A stretch of 64,000 nucleotides of DNA from Siphonodentalium dalli (GCA_032622095.1 CP136062.1:134433282-134497281), one strand, 5' to 3'. Positions 33,830 to 44,305 are shown, numbered from the stretch's first letter. Program-made: numbers and translations. The notes: a model not told the origin generated them from the sequence alone.

Positions 33830-34810
33830 TGCATATGCACATCTGGAGTGTGCTATTGGTCGTGCGGGGTATTGGTTTATCAATTGGAGAAGTGTATATG
33901 TATCCCTGGATTGACGCTATGGTGATGAGTGGGGTGTATATGGATATCTTGAGTGGGTATATGGTCAATGGTGTGAATAAAATGTATAAAGGGAGTGACC
34001 ATGTGGCCAATGGTGAGGTGCTGCATGTTGTATTGCTATATCTAGGTCTGTATGGTCAATGATGATGCGTCGATGTATACCTGGAGTGATGCTATAATAG
34101 GCATTGGTGGGATGTATATGTCCATTGTATATATTTACTGGCTATATGGCCATGGGTGTGGCCAACATGTATACAGGGAGTTATCGTATGACCAATGGTG
34201 AGATTAATTGGTAAACAAGGAGTGACTGTATGACCACGAATGTTGTGTATGGGTATACAGCGAGTGGCTTAATTGTCTTGAGTGAGGAGTATATTCAAGC
34301 CCGGAGTGTGTGACTGGCCATGTATGCGGGGCATCGGTATTTATGCACGGGTTGTACGACCACTGGTGAGGTGTATGTGTATACCCGAAGTGACTCTATG
34401 GTTACGGATGCAGTGTATATATATATCTTGAGTGGATATATGGCCATGGATGTGTAAACATATATATACAGGGAGTGATTGCATGGCCAATGGTGAGGCA
34501 AGTAGGTGTACCAGAAGTGACTGTGTGATCACGAATGTGGTGAATATGTATATAGGAAGTGACTATATGGTCATGGGTGAATGTAGGAGTATACATAGTG
34601 TGGCTGAATGTGACTCATGTCTCTATATCAACGTGTGTGGTTTACGGGTAAACCCAAGTGTGGTTGTATGGTCATGGGTGAGGTGTATGTGTATAAAGCG
34701 AGTGGCTACATGGGCATTTGTGTGGTGTTTATGTATATATAACATCATTGTATGGCCATATGTGAGTTGTACAGTTGGATCTAGTTGGTGGCCATCACTT
34801 TCCACAGTAA
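33830..34810 (-). repeat. Minisatellite of about 40-bp units, orientation B (core of the foldback element)
   Basis: Units with GAGTGGCTGTATGGTCATGG and GGTGTATATGTATACC are the reverse complement of those at 15640-17205. About 24 degenerate units. Open frames on both strands are composition effects. Confidence 0.9.
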
Positions 34811-35690
34811 CCCAAGTATATGTTAATCGATTGGGAGGTAATGTCAGAGAGTTCTATTGTATGCACAGTGGATGAAACGGTTTTCCTGACATTAGTCAAT
34901 CAATCTTGATCTTGATGCCAATGGCCCATAATTTGATGTTATTAAGCATGTTTTCACCAATCTCCTTGTTTAAGTTTTTAAAAGGCCTTCTGGTCCACCT
35001 GCCAGTGCATTACGATGGCTATGTCTCCGACATTCTAGTGTGCTATGTGTGGGGCGCCTACCCCGACGGACGTGTTACCTGGTCTGACACCTACTTGCAT
35101 GTAATGGTTACACATGTTATTGGGCCAGAGTAGGGACATGCTTATGCCCCTCTCAGTTCAGTTTCAAAGTTCTGCTCATTTCCGTTCAAAATCTTGGCCA
35201 GCAAAATTCCATACTGCATGATTTAAAATGAAATTGTTGCGCCACATCAGGTACTGGGCCAACCAGAATAGAACATTTAGTTGTCAGTTGATTAAGCATC
35301 ATGTTTAATATCCAAGTGAATCACACAAAGTGCTACCTTTACAGAAGAGCAGAGAATAATGTCCGGGATATATTTGAAAATATCAACTTTTCTACCAAAT
35401 TTTGTGGACATTTTGCAAGCCACCTTGAGTATTTTTTTTCTAAAAACAAATCATTATGACACATTCAAGACGGATCAAAACCAAAGATAGTTCCATTTTA
35501 CTTGAAAAAAGGGTCAAATCCTGAAAAGTGATTTTTTTGCCGATTTTGAGAGAAAATTCCAATATTTGTGTAATAGTAACACTTATCCAATATGCATCAT
35601 AAATGTTCGTATTCAATGTTTATACGTCAGAACAGCCAATTTTATTCATCATTCACAAGTTTTAAGTGATTGCATGACACGCTGGGACAA
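34811..35690. other. Inner unique part of the foldback element
   Basis: Sequence between the minisatellite and the right arm. A GC-richer patch at 34990-35140 (CTGACACCTACTTGC) is open in places but has no recognised motif. Confidence 0.4.
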
Positions 35691-36374
35691 TATTTACCAT
35701 TTTCCATATTTTGGTCGCCATTTTGACAGCCATTTTCAGCCAAAGTGACAATTTTGGTTGCACTGAGAGTTGAAATATTCATGAGTAATGATATGCCTCA
35801 CTTACTTTGCATAGTTCTGCTAATTAATTGTTGAAATATGACTAGAATCCCAATGGTGAGTTTTGGTGAAATTTCATACCGTGTTCTGTAAAATTTAATT
35901 ATTGAGGGATCAAAAAGGGGTGGGATCCCAATAATGGCATATTTCATTGTTCCAGTGATAAGTTAACATGATCAATACAAAATAAATTCACATTTCCGAA
36001 CCAGTTCCATACAGAATAAACTGATCTAGAAGATATTAGTGAAAAAAGCGTCAAATTTTCCACTTACTGACATTTTGACAGCCATCTTGGACGGGGAACA
36101 CTAAATTCGCCCTAAAAATGTGTCATTGTGTATCGCATCGTCATATTTACTGTATATGCCTAATTTTAAATAGCAGATTCTATGGTAAGATTAATTGTGA
36201 CATTTAATACATTATATAATCACGAAACGCTCTGTAAACTGAAAACCCCTTAAGAGGGGTTAAAGTGAAATTTCAGCATGGCTCCACCTGTAATAGAAAT
36301 TAGTATGTCAATATATACATATGTGCACAATTTCATGCTCTGATCACGAAGTGAATTTTTTTTACTAATCTGCT

Positions 36375-36520
36375 CCACTATTATACATAAATAGAAAGAA
36401 ACTACTCTTTTGTGCAATTATTGACTTTAAAAAAACTTTTGACATGGTGGATCGATCATCACTTTGGATAACACTGATATCGAATGGGGTTAATGGAAAA
36501 TTTTCAAAGAAATATATAAT
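36375..36520 (+). pseudogene. LINE reverse transcriptase, first catalytic Asp block
   Basis: NRKKLLFCAIIDFKKTFDMV then DRSSLW matches the RT block FCAFIDFKKAFD, where the Asp of IDF is catalytic. It is cut at 36521 by the Helitron-like insertion. Confidence 0.85.
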
Positions 36521-36521
36521 A

Positions 36522-37643
36522 CTAGCCGATGAGCCCGACGTTGTCCGGGCTATTAAAAAACCAAATTTCAAGTCGATAGCTCCACCGTTTCCGAGATCTG
36601 GTCTGCGCATGCGATAGCTCCACCCGTTTCCGAGATCTCGTCTTCGCATGCGCGAAGCTATCGTCGCACGGGCTCGGCGACCCGATAAAATTCGTGGCCG
36701 GGGCAAGATACATTCACATACCAAATTTCAAGTCGATAGCTCCACCCGTTTCCGAGATCTCGTCTGCGCATGCGCGAAGCTGGCGTCGCACGGGCTCGGC
36801 GACCCGATAAAATTCGTATCCGGAGCAAGATACATTCACGTAGCAAATTTCAAGTCGATATCTCCACCCGTTTCCGAGATCTCGTCTGCGCATGCGCGAA
36901 GCGGGCGCCACACGGGCTCGCCAATACGATAACGTCCACCGCCTGGTCAAACTACACACACGTACCAAGTTTCGTCCCGATCGGTCGAGAATCGTAGATT
37001 TGTATTAATGACAGACAAACATACATACAAACAGACAGACAGAGGTCTTCAAAATATATATGAGACTAGCCGATGAGCCCGACGTTGTCCGGGCTATTCA
37101 AAAACAAAATTTCAAGTCGATAGCTCTACCCAGCCCGACGTTGTCCGGGCTATTCAAAAACCAAATTTCAAGTCGATAGCTCTACCCGTTTCCGAGATCT
37201 GGTCTGCGCATGCGCGAAGCTGGCGTCGCACGGGCTCGGCGACCCGATAAAATTCGTATCCGGGGCAATATACATTCACATACCAAATTTCAAGTCGATA
37301 GCTCCACCCGTTTCCGAGATCTCGTCTGCGCATGCGCGAAGCTGGCGTCGCACGGGCTCGGCGACCCGATAAAATTCGTATCCGGGGCAAGATACATTCA
37401 CATACCAAATTTCAAGTCGATAGCTCCACCCGTTTCCGAGATATCGTCTGCGCATGCGCGAAGCGGGCGCCGCACGGGCTCGCCAATACGACAACTTCCA
37501 CCGCCTGGTCAAACTACACACACGTACCAAGTTTGGTCCCGATCGGTCGAGAATCGTAGATTTGTAAAAATGACAAACATACAGACAAACATACAGACAA
37601 ACATACAAACAAACAGACAGAGGTCTTCAAAATATATATGAGA
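36522..37643 (-). mobile_element. Helitron-like elements, reverse orientation, two in tandem
   Basis: Read on the minus strand, each copy ends AATAGCCCGGACAACGTCGG then GCTCATCGGCTAG. This is a short hairpin followed by CTAG, the 3' signature of Helitrons. Each begins near TCTCATATATATTTTGAAG (37643 and about 37065). CTAG ends lie at 36522 and 37066. Both contain about 123-bp internal repeats (ATCTCGTCTGCGCATGCGCG) at about 36600, 36720, 36844, 37190, 37290 and 37410. No Rep/helicase. A third partial terminus at 37132 shows further rearrangement. Confidence 0.65.
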
Positions 37644-37669
37644 TATATTCATGTTATGTGCCAAATCTT

Positions 37670-38620
37670 GCGTGAAGAAAGGGAGTTGCTTATCAAATGT
37701 TTTCCCAGTGTGAAATTGGTGTGAGACAAGATGTGAACCTTTCACCACTTCTGTTTGCTATATTCGTTAATGATTTTGAACATAGGAAGGACTTGAGTTA
37801 ATAGCAAATGATTTTAGATAATAATTTTATGTGAGTGATGACGATGTTGAGGTATATTTGAGACTGTATGCCCTGTTATATGCAGATGACACTATTATTT
37901 TGACCGAAAATTATGAAGACATACCAAAAACTTTGGATAGTGTCAAAGAGTACTGTACTATACGGAAATTAAGGGTGGATGTTAGCAAAACAAAATATAT
38001 TATTTTTTCACACAGCAAAGTTAGAAATTTCAAAAATTCACTTTCGGAGACATGACTGTTGACGTGGTTAGTGATTATGTGTATCTTGGAACAACTTTCA
38101 ATTATAAAGGTATGTTTCAAAAAGCAATAAGTAAACAAGTGGATCAGGCCAGACGCTCACTTTTTGATATGAGATATAAATCGCGGAAATTAAACCCACC
38201 TATCCATATTCAGAAAATACTTTTGGATAAAGTAGTTCAGCCACTATTACCTTATGGATGTGAGGTATGGGTTACAGTAATCTGGACCACATGGAGACAT
38301 TTTATCGAAAGTTCCTCAAATCTCTTTTGGAGCTAGGAAAATCAACCCCAAATAATATGGTTTATGGTGAAATTGGTGTTTTTAGAAGTTGAAAAGTGGT
38401 CTCATTCTGGATTAGAATAATCCAAGGAAAGCACAGCAAACTGTCATATATGCCCAATCTGATGTATATATTACTGCGTGTTGTGCATGACAAAGAACAC
38501 TATTGTTCAAAGTGGATTTGTAAAGTAAAAAGCATTTTTGACAATAATGTGTATGTCCATATCTGGATGATGGAAGGTATTAGTCTATTACATCACCCGG
38601 ACAGGTTATTGAGAGTGTGA
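37670..38620 (+). pseudogene. LINE reverse transcriptase, YADD block to C-terminal region
   Basis: FSQCEIGVRQDVNLSPLLFA with IFVNDFEH, then LYALLYADDTIIL (the YADD catalytic pair), then a block with VSDYVYLGTTFNYKGMF and PLLPYGCEVW, then GEIGVF and SKWICKVKSIF. These are consecutive RT and thumb motifs of LINE ORF2, in three frames, with stops between. Confidence 0.85.
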
Positions 38621-38857
38621 TATAATTGAGGGTGTCTATGCACTTTGTGTGGATCAGTCATATATGGCACCATAGTATATAGCGTCAGCAGACAGCACCT
38701 ATGGCAAACAGGTATATTATTTATATTGTAAATCCTTTTCATATATTATAATGTATATCATTTGTATATCTATTATGTAAGTCATGTACATAAAATGTAT
38801 TATATGTTATCTTAATACCTATGTATTATGGGTCAATAAGATTAAACGAATTGAATT
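38621..38857 (+). pseudogene. LINE 3' untranslated end
   Basis: AT-rich sequence ending GGGTCAATAAGATTAAACG followed by ATTGA repeats, the form of a LINE 3' end with a short tandem tail. The usual C-terminal coding part is missing before it, so this copy has an internal deletion. Confidence 0.6.
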
Positions 38858-39290
38858 GAATTGAAATCTAGATCCAAAAATGTATTTATACAAACATGGC
38901 TATCACGGATTTACTCGAGTATGACGTGCTCCAAGTATCGACTTTTCAAAGAGCGATTCGAAATGGAGGAGTATTTAATTAATTTAAACGTTCCTGATAT
39001 AATAAATATTTGTCGATTTCGATGTAGAAATAATAAACTGCCTATATCTGAGTACAGATTTAAAAATCCGAACAGGGCATGTAGTGTAACTTATGGAGTA
39101 GTAATGTCATAGGTGATGAATATCATTATATACTATCATGCCCATTTTTTCGAACAGCATCGTGAAAGCAATTTGAATTTTTTTTATGTTACAAGACCGA
39201 GTGCATTGAAATATAAAACATTAATGAGAAGCAAAAATAAAAAAAACGTTGCGAAACCTTTCCTGCTTTATCAAAGTTATATTTGAAATA
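38858..39290 (+). pseudogene. Second LINE fragment, ORF2 C-terminus
   Basis: WLSRIYSSMTCSKYRLFKER, then INICRFRCRNNKLPISEYRF, then after a frameshift GDEYHYILSCPFF, HRESNLNF and RPSALKYKTLMRSKN. This Cys/His-containing C-terminal domain is typical of LINE ORF2 and belongs to a different copy from the one ending at 38857. Confidence 0.75.
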
Positions 39291-39847
39291 CCTTTTTTTC
39301 ATTCCGAGTAGTTTTTAACCTTTTATTCTTACAACACGTTCACAGTTAACAATGTTTTCAATGTGATCTGTATTTAAGGTCATTCCTACTTGACTGAATG
39401 TTCACTCGCTCCTCGAAAAACCATCATATATGTGTCTCAGCCAAAGTTTTGGAAAACTCAGTCCAGAATGAAATATACTATTTTATATCGAATATAAACT
39501 CAATACTTATCTGATATGAATTATTCTCTTTATATTTGTGGTCATTTTGCTTAGATGAAAAGTAACGCTTATGGTAGCATTTATGGGAAAGTTCATTTTT
39601 TTTTGTATTGTTGCTGTTTTCATTTGGTGCACTTTGATGATGTTTCATTTCCAACCGCATTTACTGTGAGTACCGTACCGCTGATACTGTTATTGTTTGT
39701 AAATTCTCTTCTGTGTGGACCGATCAGTTGAATTGGTGTGACCTATACTCCCTGTGTTTCCCTCAATGTACATAGTTTTCAAGTTTTGCTTCTTGTCACA
39801 AGTATCAGTTTTTAATTGTTGCTTGTTTTTTCTTTTTCGTTTTGTCA
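39291..39847. other. No gene seen
   Basis: AT-rich, possibly 3' sequence of the second LINE fragment. No recognised motif. Confidence 0.4.
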
Positions 39848-40307
39848 TCTTCTATATATTTTGGAACTTCTGTCTGTCTGTCTGTATGTATGTGTGTGTT
39901 ATAGACTCGAAAATTGCTCGACCGATCCGACTCAAATTTGGTATGGAGGTCTACTTAATCCAGGGAACAATATGGGCGGGTCCAATTTCACGTGCGACCG
40001 TGTCCTTGACCTTGACATCGCTTATATAGGTATGTTTCTGGACCTCGACCGATCCGACTCAAATTTGGTATGTACGCCTAATTTGATCCCGGGAACAATA
40101 TGGGCGGGTCCAATTTCACGTGCGACCGTGTCCTTGACCTTGACCTCGTCCATATACGCTCATATAGGCATGTTTCTGGACCGATCGAACAATAGTTTTT
40201 TCTTTCTCCTTATACTTTTCACCATTGTTCGCTCATTATTGTTCAACGTTGTCACTTTGAATTAGAAATCCCCAAATAGCCCGGACGAAGTCGGGCACAT
40301 CAGCTAG
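39848..40307 (+). mobile_element. Helitron-like element, forward copy
   Basis: It starts TCTTCTATATATTTTGGAAC with a TCTG microrepeat (compare the 5' ends at 37643) and ends AATAGCCCGGACGAAGTCGG then GCACATCAGCTAG. The 3' stem is GCCCG/CGGGC, 10 bases from CTAG. It has an internal direct repeat of about 130 bp (CCGATCCGACTCAAATTTGG twice). It is followed by a TA microsatellite at 40308-40332. Confidence 0.65.
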
Positions 40308-40308
40308 T

Positions 40309-40332
<24 letters not shown>

Positions 40333-40339
<7 letters not shown>

Positions 40340-40870
40340 CAGGTATATTGTGCACTCATGCGTTCTACAGCGTTACACTCATGATTGTGCTGCTGATATG
40401 AAAATACATTGATCTATCGTATCAGTGTACAAATGGTTTCCGTAAAAACATGTGAGTATTAAACAATTTTAATTCTAAAAGTGTCTCCAAAAACTGTCTG
40501 ATTTAAACTTTGGTCAACATTATCTGGTCAATTTGAAATTAATTTTAAACATTAATACTAGCTAGAAATCATGGTTCAATAATAACAACAGCAGAAGCCA
40601 TCGTATTACCCTTGAGCTCAAATACATCCAATATGTATATATATCACATAACATTGCTGAGTGAAAATAGCCTTAATCAAAACATTAATGACATTTTGTT
40701 CACTGAACACACTATCACATATTACACTGTTATTTTATTGTTATACATTACATCCTTTATTGTCGTTGCGACTCTATGTTTGTAATAGTCTTATATACCC
40801 CGTGAGGGGACCTAGATTTAATAAATCATTCTTTCGTTCATTCATTCATTGCATGTGTAGAGCACCGACA
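40333..40870. other. No gene seen
   Basis: AT-rich stretch. An AATAAATCATTC near 40820 resembles a retroposon 3' tail (TTCGTTCATTCATTCATTG follows), but no body was identified. Confidence 0.4.
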
Positions 40871-41291
40871 TATGTGACCCGCCATATCAAATCCAGTCGG
40901 AAGTCGGGATTTTTTCACCATGTGCCAATGCATTCTCTTATATAGGTCGCCTCGCATATATAAGAGAATGCATTGGCCTAACAATTTTTTATCATGTTTT
41001 TTAAATAAATGTTTCTTACAATTTTTAGGACATAAAATAAAAAAAACATCCATTACCCCGCAGGGAGCCCCACACATATATATAAGCACATAGAAGAGTG
41101 TCGTCTGCTCATGTTTGTCTGGGGCTCTGTATGGGTGAAATTATAAAATTGTTAAAGAATACAAGAACAAATTATTAAAATTGTAAAAAATTGTTACCTA
41201 TGGTCGACTCGCATATATAAGAGAATGCATTGGCACAGGGTAAAACAAATCCCGACTTCCGACTGAAAAATTTGATATGGCGGGTCACATA
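40871..41291. mobile_element. 421-bp element with 40-bp ends, carrying the family 1 hairpin core
   Basis: Ends TATGTGACCCGCCATATCAA and its complement (41272-41291), followed inward by CAGTCGGAAGTCGGGA on both sides. Inside, at 40924-40981 and 41199-41237, are the same TGCATTCTCTTATATA hairpin stems that form the core of family 1 elements, although the ends are unrelated. Confidence 0.8.
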
Positions 41292-41457
41292 TACTTATGT
41301 ATATATATGTGCTCTTACTACGCCGTTTAAATTGATTATCCGATCAAATTGTATCAACTACATGTACGTTATACAGGAATGATTTTATTTGGCCATTTCT
41401 GAATTTGACCAGTTGAAAAGCTATTATATGTACGATCATTGAGGAGGTGGCAGTGCC

Positions 41458-41977
41458 TAAGTCCGAGGGTTCAATAGTCCGATGGTTTAATAGTCCGAGG
41501 GTTCAATAGTCCGAGGGTTCAATAGTCCGATGATTAGTCTAAAGCGGCACAGACCGAGGGTTCAATAGTCCGAGGGTTCGATAGTTCAATAGTCCGATGG
41601 TTCATTAGTCCGATGGTTCGATAGTCTGAGGGTTCGATAGTCCGAGGGTTCAGTAGTCCGAGGGTTCAGTAGTTCGAGGGTTCAATAACCACACATAATT
41701 GCTCATTGTGGCCTATATGCGTATGGCCGACTATCGAACCCACGGACTATCGAACCCTCGGACAACTGAACCCTCGGACTATCGAACCCTCGGACAACTG
41801 AACCCTCGGACTATCGAACCATCGAAAACCTTCGGATTATCGAACCCTCGGATTATCGAACCCTCGGACTATTGAACCCTCGGACAACTGAACCCTCGGA
41901 CTTTCGAACCATCGAAAACTCTCGGATTATCGAACCCTCAGATTATCGAACCCTCGGATTATCGAACCCTCGGACTA
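41458..41977. repeat. Inverted array of 16-bp units
   Basis: The left arm (41458-41690) is about 14 units of GTCCGAGGGTTCAATA. The right arm (41729-41977) is about 15 units of the complement (TATCGAACCCTCGGAC). The spacer of about 38 bp is unique. The array as a whole is a large palindrome beginning TAAGTCCG and ending CGGACTAA. Non-coding. Confidence 0.9.
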
Positions 41978-42472
41978 ACATACTATACCCCATTTAGGAA
42001 ACCGAAACTAAAAAAAATAATTAAATAAAATTAGAGATTATTTGGCAGATAGGCTCTTGGCCGCAGACGTTTATACTATGAAACAGTCACTCCCCACATG
42101 TGCGCCAATGAACACACGGACAGGGACGTGGAAATAGGGTGGTGGGGCGGGTATTGCATCAAACAAAATTAGTTCGAAATTTCAGATAAGATATAGGTTT
42201 AAATTGATCTGAAAGTATGACCAGTATTTAACGAGCGTGAAAAATTTAGTTTTTAAAAAAACCAAAAGTCGAATATTTTCCTACTCGGTCAAATCATTGG
42301 ACATTTTCCCACCACATGTGTCAGGTTGGTAATTTCCAACAGTCAGGAAGTTTGAGATAGCAGTTAGACATTTGGTCTGGTTCAGGGCGGGGTGTATACT
42401 TAGAAATTCCATGTTGACACCCCCGGCGAAGACCTTCTAGCCACGTAGTATAACATGGATATATTTACTTAC
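41978..42472 (-). other. Region where further lectin exons should lie
   Basis: A minus-strand acceptor (CTGAACCAG, 42377) in the phase required by the exon ending at 42473 opens NQMSNCYLKLPDCWKLPT then TGA. The WxxN, then Asn-Cys order suits a C-type lectin continuation, but the domain end (second Cys pair) is not found. Either this exon is degenerate or the real one lies elsewhere. Confidence 0.3.
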
Positions 42473-42557
42473 TCGGAAGCCAATTAGTAACAACAGGAAC
42501 GCCTGTGACCCAGTTAAAAACATTATCCAGTCGCCGTCCCCCAACATGAACTAGACC
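42473..42557 (-). CDS. C-type lectin domain gene, exon 3
   Basis: Minus strand: CTACTTTACAG, then 85 bp, then GTAAGTAAA. Reads GLVHVGGRRLDNVFNWVTGV then PVVTNWLP plus one base. The GG-R..N.FNWVTG.P...NW.P pattern is the central part of a C-type lectin domain (the WIGL.. to W.DG.P..NW region). It follows exon 2 in phase 0 across a 633-bp intron. Confidence 0.75.
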
Positions 42558-43190
42558 CTGTAAAGTAGATGTAGCATTTGACGAGGAGAATTTATATACG
42601 GTAGCCCGGATGAGCAGTAATCAAATCGTTTAATATGTTTTCTTATCGGTTAACAAAATTCATGTGAATAACAAATTGTTCTGCAGTTTTGATCAATGTC
42701 GAAGATTAAACCATATTCATAATTGTATGGTGTCCTAACACTTGACTCGGATGGCGTCACCTAGGAATATTTTAACTTTAGAATTCTATAAATACATCGG
42801 ATCCTGAAGATGACTATATAGGTAAGTTTGGTAATTCGGAAGCACTTTATGTTTTTGTTTGTTTTGTTTAGCAATTTTGATGCCCCTTCCCCAACTTTTA
42901 TTCCTTACTTGGAAACCACCTTTTAGGGAACTTTGAAGCACACAATTTGTATCACGGAAGCGCCCTTATATCAATTTGTAGGATGAATATCGGTGAAAAT
43001 ATGTTAGTTCTCCACTCCCGTGATCCCCATTCCTGTCCCGAAAGGTGCCACATACATCACTTATATAGTATATATAACACATATATCTTGGTTATTTCCA
43101 TGGGGTTACGCGGAACAACACTCGAACAACTGCCTGCAAATTAATCGACGAGGACAGCAAACCCAAATAAAATGTATAATAATATCTTAC

Positions 43191-43381
43191 ATTCAATAGA
43201 TTTAAAGTTTTCGCTTCAGTAGCGTCGTTTGGTTGATCCAGTGACGTCATCGCACCACCCCAGTCGAGGCATTTCTGGCTGGCAGTGATATATTCGATTT
43301 TCTGGTCACACGTCATGCGCGTGGCGCTCTTCATTGAAGTCGGGAGGGTCTCTGTCAGAGAAGCCGAACATGACAACGATT
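43191..43381 (-). CDS. C-type lectin domain gene, exon 2
   Basis: Minus strand: TTTTCATTTTCTTCAG, then 191 bp, then GTAAGATA. The first two bases complete a Gln codon with exon 1 and the last codon is complete. It reads SLSCSASLTETLPTSMKSAT, then CDQKIEYITASQKCLDWGG with AMTSLDQPNDATEAKTLNLL. A-S-Q-K-C...GGAMTSL is the WxxAxxxCxxxGGxLxS block that opens C-type lectin domains. Extracellular carbohydrate or ligand binding is the family role; the actual ligand is unknown. Confidence 0.8.
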
Positions 43382-43488
43382 CTGAAGAAAATGAAAAAAT
43401 ACTAGATATTGCTTTTTTATTGTCCCTTTTCTCCATGTAATCAATTTAATCGCTGGCAGCATGAACAAAAGTTCAGATGTAGGTTTAC

Positions 43489-43564
43489 GGCAAATTATAA
43501 AAATAAACAACGAAAACAAAGAAACAAACAAGAATAAAAACAAAAACAGCGCTATGCCGAGCAT
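43489..43564 (-). CDS. C-type lectin domain gene, exon 1 (signal peptide)
   Basis: Minus strand ATG followed by LGIALFLFLFLFVSLFSLF and IFIIC, then one base and a GTAAAC donor. The 25-residue hydrophobic start fits a signal peptide. The single leftover base C joins AA of exon 2 as Gln, in frame, across a 107-bp intron. An in-frame ATG 18 codons upstream (43615) would add a polar leader and is less likely as the start. Confidence 0.6.
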
Positions 43565-43881
43565 TCGAGTTGAAGTTTTTCGTGTATAAGTATGTTTTAA
43601 AGTGATGTGAAACACTCAGATCCGGCGCTCGAATGAACTTGGTTAAAGTAGTTATTTACATGAGTTTTACATCAAAATATGACAGCACGTATATATACAT
43701 GAAATAAATGCAGTGACTCTCTATTTCGGAGTCATTGCTATTTGTTTTTCGCTGAATGGTTCCAGCCGAATTGACCACTAAATATTTACAATTTTGTGTA
43801 TAATACTGCGTAGTTCCGACGTTTTTATATGAGATGGGTTCTGTGCCTGGGTACTCATTCATCAGTTTGAATGATCTGAAC
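43565..43881. other. Upstream flank of the lectin gene
   Basis: Sequence 5' of exon 1 on the minus strand. I see no clear TATA box or other promoter element that can be distinguished from the AT-rich background. Confidence 0.4.
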
Positions 43882-43915
43882 TTAAAGGTACTCAATTCGT
43901 TCAGATGGTCCAATT
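43882..43915. mobile_element. Family 4 terminal fragment
   Basis: TTAAAGGTACTCAATTCGTT followed by CAGATGGTCC is the family 4 left end. No matching right end nearby. Confidence 0.5.
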
Positions 43916-43961
43916 ACTGAGTAGAGTCGCTTATGTCCGATTTTGGGCTACCGTGGGAAAA

Positions 43962-44305
43962 ACATGAACAATATAGAGACCATATTAATGAGCCAGTATA
44001 TGGTCTCCACTTCAGAATTTTTTTTATTAGACCCCCTGATGTCGCGACTGAGTGGTCTGATGACGTCACAAAGATGGCCGGCATGCTCATTTTCTTAAGT
44101 TCGCTATTGTTGGATTTCATGATAAAAATAAAAAACATGAACAATATAGAGACCATATTAATGAGCCAGTATATGGTCTCCACTTCAGAAAAAAATTTAT
44201 TAGACCCCCTGATGTCGCGACTGAGTGGTCTGATGACGTCACAAAGATGGCCGGCATGCTCATTTTCTTAAGTTCGCTATTGTTGGATTTCATGATAAAA
44301 ATATA
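43962..44305. repeat. 173-bp tandem duplication
   Basis: Two nearly identical copies (43962-44134 and 44135-44305) of a segment with AGACCATATTAATGAGCCAG and GACGTCACAAAGATGGCCGG. Each also contains a small palindrome (AGACCATAT...ATATGGTCT). The frames through it on either strand repeat the same peptide and are not genes. Confidence 0.85.

Larger units (their letters stand above)
32986..36349. mobile_element. 3.4-kb foldback element inserted in the LINE RT
   Basis: Long inverted arms of roughly 700 bp: 32986-33660 pairs with about 35690-36349. Examples are GCATGAAACTTTGCACAGATG with its counterpart, AGCCATGCTAAAATTTCACTTT, AATCTTACCATGA and GTGAGGCATACCATTACT. The core is a minisatellite (33830-34810) plus unique sequence. 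RT coding sequence resumes just outside (FCAIIDFKKTFDMVDR at about 36400). No transposase, so it is non-autonomous. AATTT flanks both sides and may be a target duplication. Confidence 0.85.
29500..38857 (+). pseudogene. Decayed LINE (APE-type non-LTR retrotransposon), heavily interrupted
   Basis: In order on the plus strand: ORF1-like remnants, an endonuclease remnant, linker, reverse transcriptase blocks, an RT C-terminal half and a 3' end with an ATTGA-type tail (GAATTGAATTGAATTGAA at about 38837-38857). All parts carry frameshifts or stops. Three large insertions split it: 29814-30314, 32986-36349 and 36522-37643. The order is that of an L1-group or related LINE; I cannot place the clade. 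Confidence 0.85.

Noticed and set aside
34432..34875. 147-codon frame in the second minisatellite
   Set aside because: Same cause as the first array; composition-driven open frame.
36365..37608. Several Arg-rich frames of 60-140 codons on both strands
   Set aside because: They follow the 123-bp tandem blocks of the Helitron-like elements and repeat the same peptide (MREAGVARARRPDKIR type).
41458..41977. Resemblance to a CRISPR array (short units, regular spacing)
   Set aside because: Units are contiguous with no unique spacers, the two halves are inverted, and the context is an animal genome.
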